Assembly: GCA_031554215.1 (NCBI GenBank) | Contig: JAVBKF010000214.1 | Span: forward strand, 1-25,667 | Origin: JAVBKE01 sp031554215 | GTDB lineage: Bacteria; Bacillota; Bacilli; JARBTR01 | Length of the DNA: 25,667 nucleotides | Direction of reading: 5' to 3' | In this document: positions 24,342-25,667 of the stretch, piece by piece | How the letters are laid out: each line of letters starts with the position of its first letter | How positions within the stretch are numbered: position 1 is the first letter of the stretch | The notes under the pieces: generated by a model | Database searches by the model: none | What the model was told of the DNA's origin: nothing | Seen by the model: the letters and a program-made list of their open reading frames with translations, nothing else | Made by a program: the position numbers and the translations under genes

Positions 24342-25251
24342 GTGGAACTACTTTATTTAAAAACATTTTGTGTTTTAGTAAATTGCGGAAATTATTCAGT
24401 TACAGCAGAGAAACTAGGCTACGCACAGTCAAGTATCAGCAATCACATACAAAAATTAGAAATGGTGTATGGTGGGAAAAAGCTTTTAGTTAGATATGGC
24501 AACAAAATGATACCAACACCAATTGGAAGAACAGTATAGCAGTATGCAACGAACATCCTCAAACAACAGGAAGAAATGATAACAGCCATTTCAACTGGCA
24601 AAGTAACAGAAATTCGTGTTGGCATCATCGAAACAATTGCACTCTATTACTTGCCTAAAATCATGGAATCGTTCAAGAAAGTTTACCCTGAGATACTGAT
24701 AAAGTTAGTTTTGGAAAGTGAAGAAAACCTAATTAAGCTTTTAGAAAATCATGAAATTGATATGACGTTTCTGTTTAGATGAAAAGTATATGCATTCTGA
24801 ATTTGAATCACTTATTATCAAAGAAGAAACAATTGTTTTAGTTACAAAAAAACAAATCCCTACTATGGACGAAAGAAAATCGTTGCTAAGTGAATTTTCC
24901 AATGAACCACTTATTTTAACAGAAACGACTTGTACATATCGAATGGCATTAATGGAAGTTTTTCGCAAAGAGAATTTAGTGCCGAATATATCAATGGAGT
25001 TGACAAGTATTGAAATAATTAAGAAGAGCATTAAAAATGGTTGGGGAATTGGCTTTTTACCCAGATTGACAGTTGTGAATGATGAAGCATTTACTTTAAT
25101 CGAATTTCCACAATTAGCTACGAAATTTTTTACACAAATCGTTTATCCGAAAAACAACTTGGAAATACAACCATTTAATACTTTTATTACTATCTCGAAA
25201 TCAATGATTGCGGATACAGACCAACCAACTGAAAAGTTGGTTCAGATGTAA
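24342..25251 (+). pseudogene. LysR-family transcriptional regulator, broken
   Basis: The GTG start follows GGGGG at six bases. Residues 1-65 form a LysR winged helix (LYLKTFCVLVNCGNYSVTAE, then SSISNHIQKLE). A TAG at 24537-24539 interrupts GRTV-x-QYATNILKQQEE in the same frame. The effector-binding part continues (VTEIRVGIIETIALYYLPKI) to a frameshift near 24778, where MTFLF is followed in the next frame by DEKYMHSEFESLIIKEE. The end (GWGIGFLPRLTVVNDEAF) is complete. One nonsense codon and one single-base shift in about 300 codons suggest recent inactivation. Sequencing error or suppression cannot be excluded. Confidence 0.85.
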
Positions 25252-25635
25252 TAATAATATCACTAAGTAAAGCTAAAAGTAGCCAGTTACTTCTAATTCA
25301 GTTATGGCATCATGAAACATAAAGAATCCTACATCAATCAACCAGTAGGGCATCCTGAGAAACATAATATCGAAAACAGTCATAAGTTTTAAGTTACATT
25401 TCAATAAACTGGCTATTGTAATGTTTGGGACATGCGTTATAATTAAACTATGATGTTATATATTAGGTAGATAGTTAAGTAGTTGGTATGTAGAGGGCTA
25501 TGTGTAGCATTTCTAGGGATATAGTAAACCATTTAATGTGCTGTAAATTTCAGTGGTAGCCCGAAGAACTTAGTTGGAGAAATCACAAGAGTCAAAACAC
25601 TTGTATAGATAAATGCCAGTATAGGAGATGTGAAG
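25252..25635. other. Intergenic stretch with long inverted repeat
   Basis: TAGCCAGTT (25280-25288) and AACTGGCTA (25407-25415) form a perfect 9-bp inverted repeat enclosing about 118 bp. It may be chance or a small degenerate element. To its right lie a good promoter and a long leader to the gene cut by the window edge. Confidence 0.35.
25416..25443 (+). promoter_or_regulatory. Sigma-A promoter upstream of the partial gene
   Basis: TTGTAA (25416-25421) and a perfect TATAAT (25438-25443) are 16 bp apart. The transcript would start near 25450 and run about 185 nt before the ATG at 25636. Confidence 0.6.
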
Positions 25636-25667
25636 ATGGGCTATATAGTCAGAATCGCAAAAAAGAA
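25636..25667 (+). CDS. Start of a gene truncated by the window end
   Basis: ATG at 25636 follows AGGAG by eight bases, and a frame beginning MGYIVRIAKK runs open to the end of the window. Only ten codons are visible, so the product cannot be named. The support is the ribosome binding site and the upstream promoter. Confidence 0.5.
   Translation, partial: MGYIVRIAKK

Noticed and set aside
1..25667. CRISPR arrays, tRNA and rRNA genes
   Set aside because: No regularly spaced direct repeats and no tRNA-like or rRNA-like sequence were found on either strand by reading.

Overview
This window reads as a chromosomal segment of a low-GC Gram-positive bacterium of the order Bacillales. The gene order divIVA - ileS - lspA - rluD - pyrR - uraA, the isoleucine T-box leader, the PyrR-type attenuator and the strong AGGAGG-type ribosome binding sites all point there. 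Planococcaceae is a reasonable guess, but the sequence alone does not prove it.

Left part (1-8.65 kb, minus strand) is a conserved housekeeping block. divIVA (polar/septal scaffold) is followed by ileS, which sits behind a T-box riboswitch. Next come lspA and rluD, almost touching, then pyrR and uraA behind a promoter, a PyrR-binding RNA loop and an intrinsic terminator. uraA ends at its own terminator and no pyrB follows. The lspA-ileS spacer has no dksA-like ylyA gene. It holds instead a strongly self-complementary element of about 107 nt and a possible 33-codon ORF.

The block breaks upstream of divIVA. The usual ylmH/ylmG/sepF neighbours are absent, and a decayed minus-strand gene (about 9.04-9.42 kb) is found there. 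Then comes a nitric oxide module: hmp (flavohemoprotein, plus strand) faces nsrR (Rrf2-family NO sensor, minus strand) across a shared terminator. A 23-bp NsrR-type palindrome covers the hmp -10 box.

The middle and right (11.4-25.7 kb) form an accessory region. It starts with a decayed IS4-family transposase and fragments of an unrecognised gene. A complete, apparently intact type II Wadjet operon follows (jetA-jetB-jetC-jetD, minus strand, 20.8 to 12.8 kb), with every junction an ATGA overlap. Wadjet is an SMC-like loop-extruding complex with a topoisomerase VI-like nuclease that removes plasmids. Upstream of jetA is a separately transcribed 101-aa protein with a cystatin-like QxVxG motif. 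Beyond it are a decayed IS110-family element, followed by a GC-rich, four-way-junction-like RNA candidate, then a rhodanese-like gene divergent from a LysR-family regulator pseudogene. The start of one more gene is cut by the window edge. IS remnants on both sides of the Wadjet operon suggest an island that was acquired and is now degrading around an intact core.
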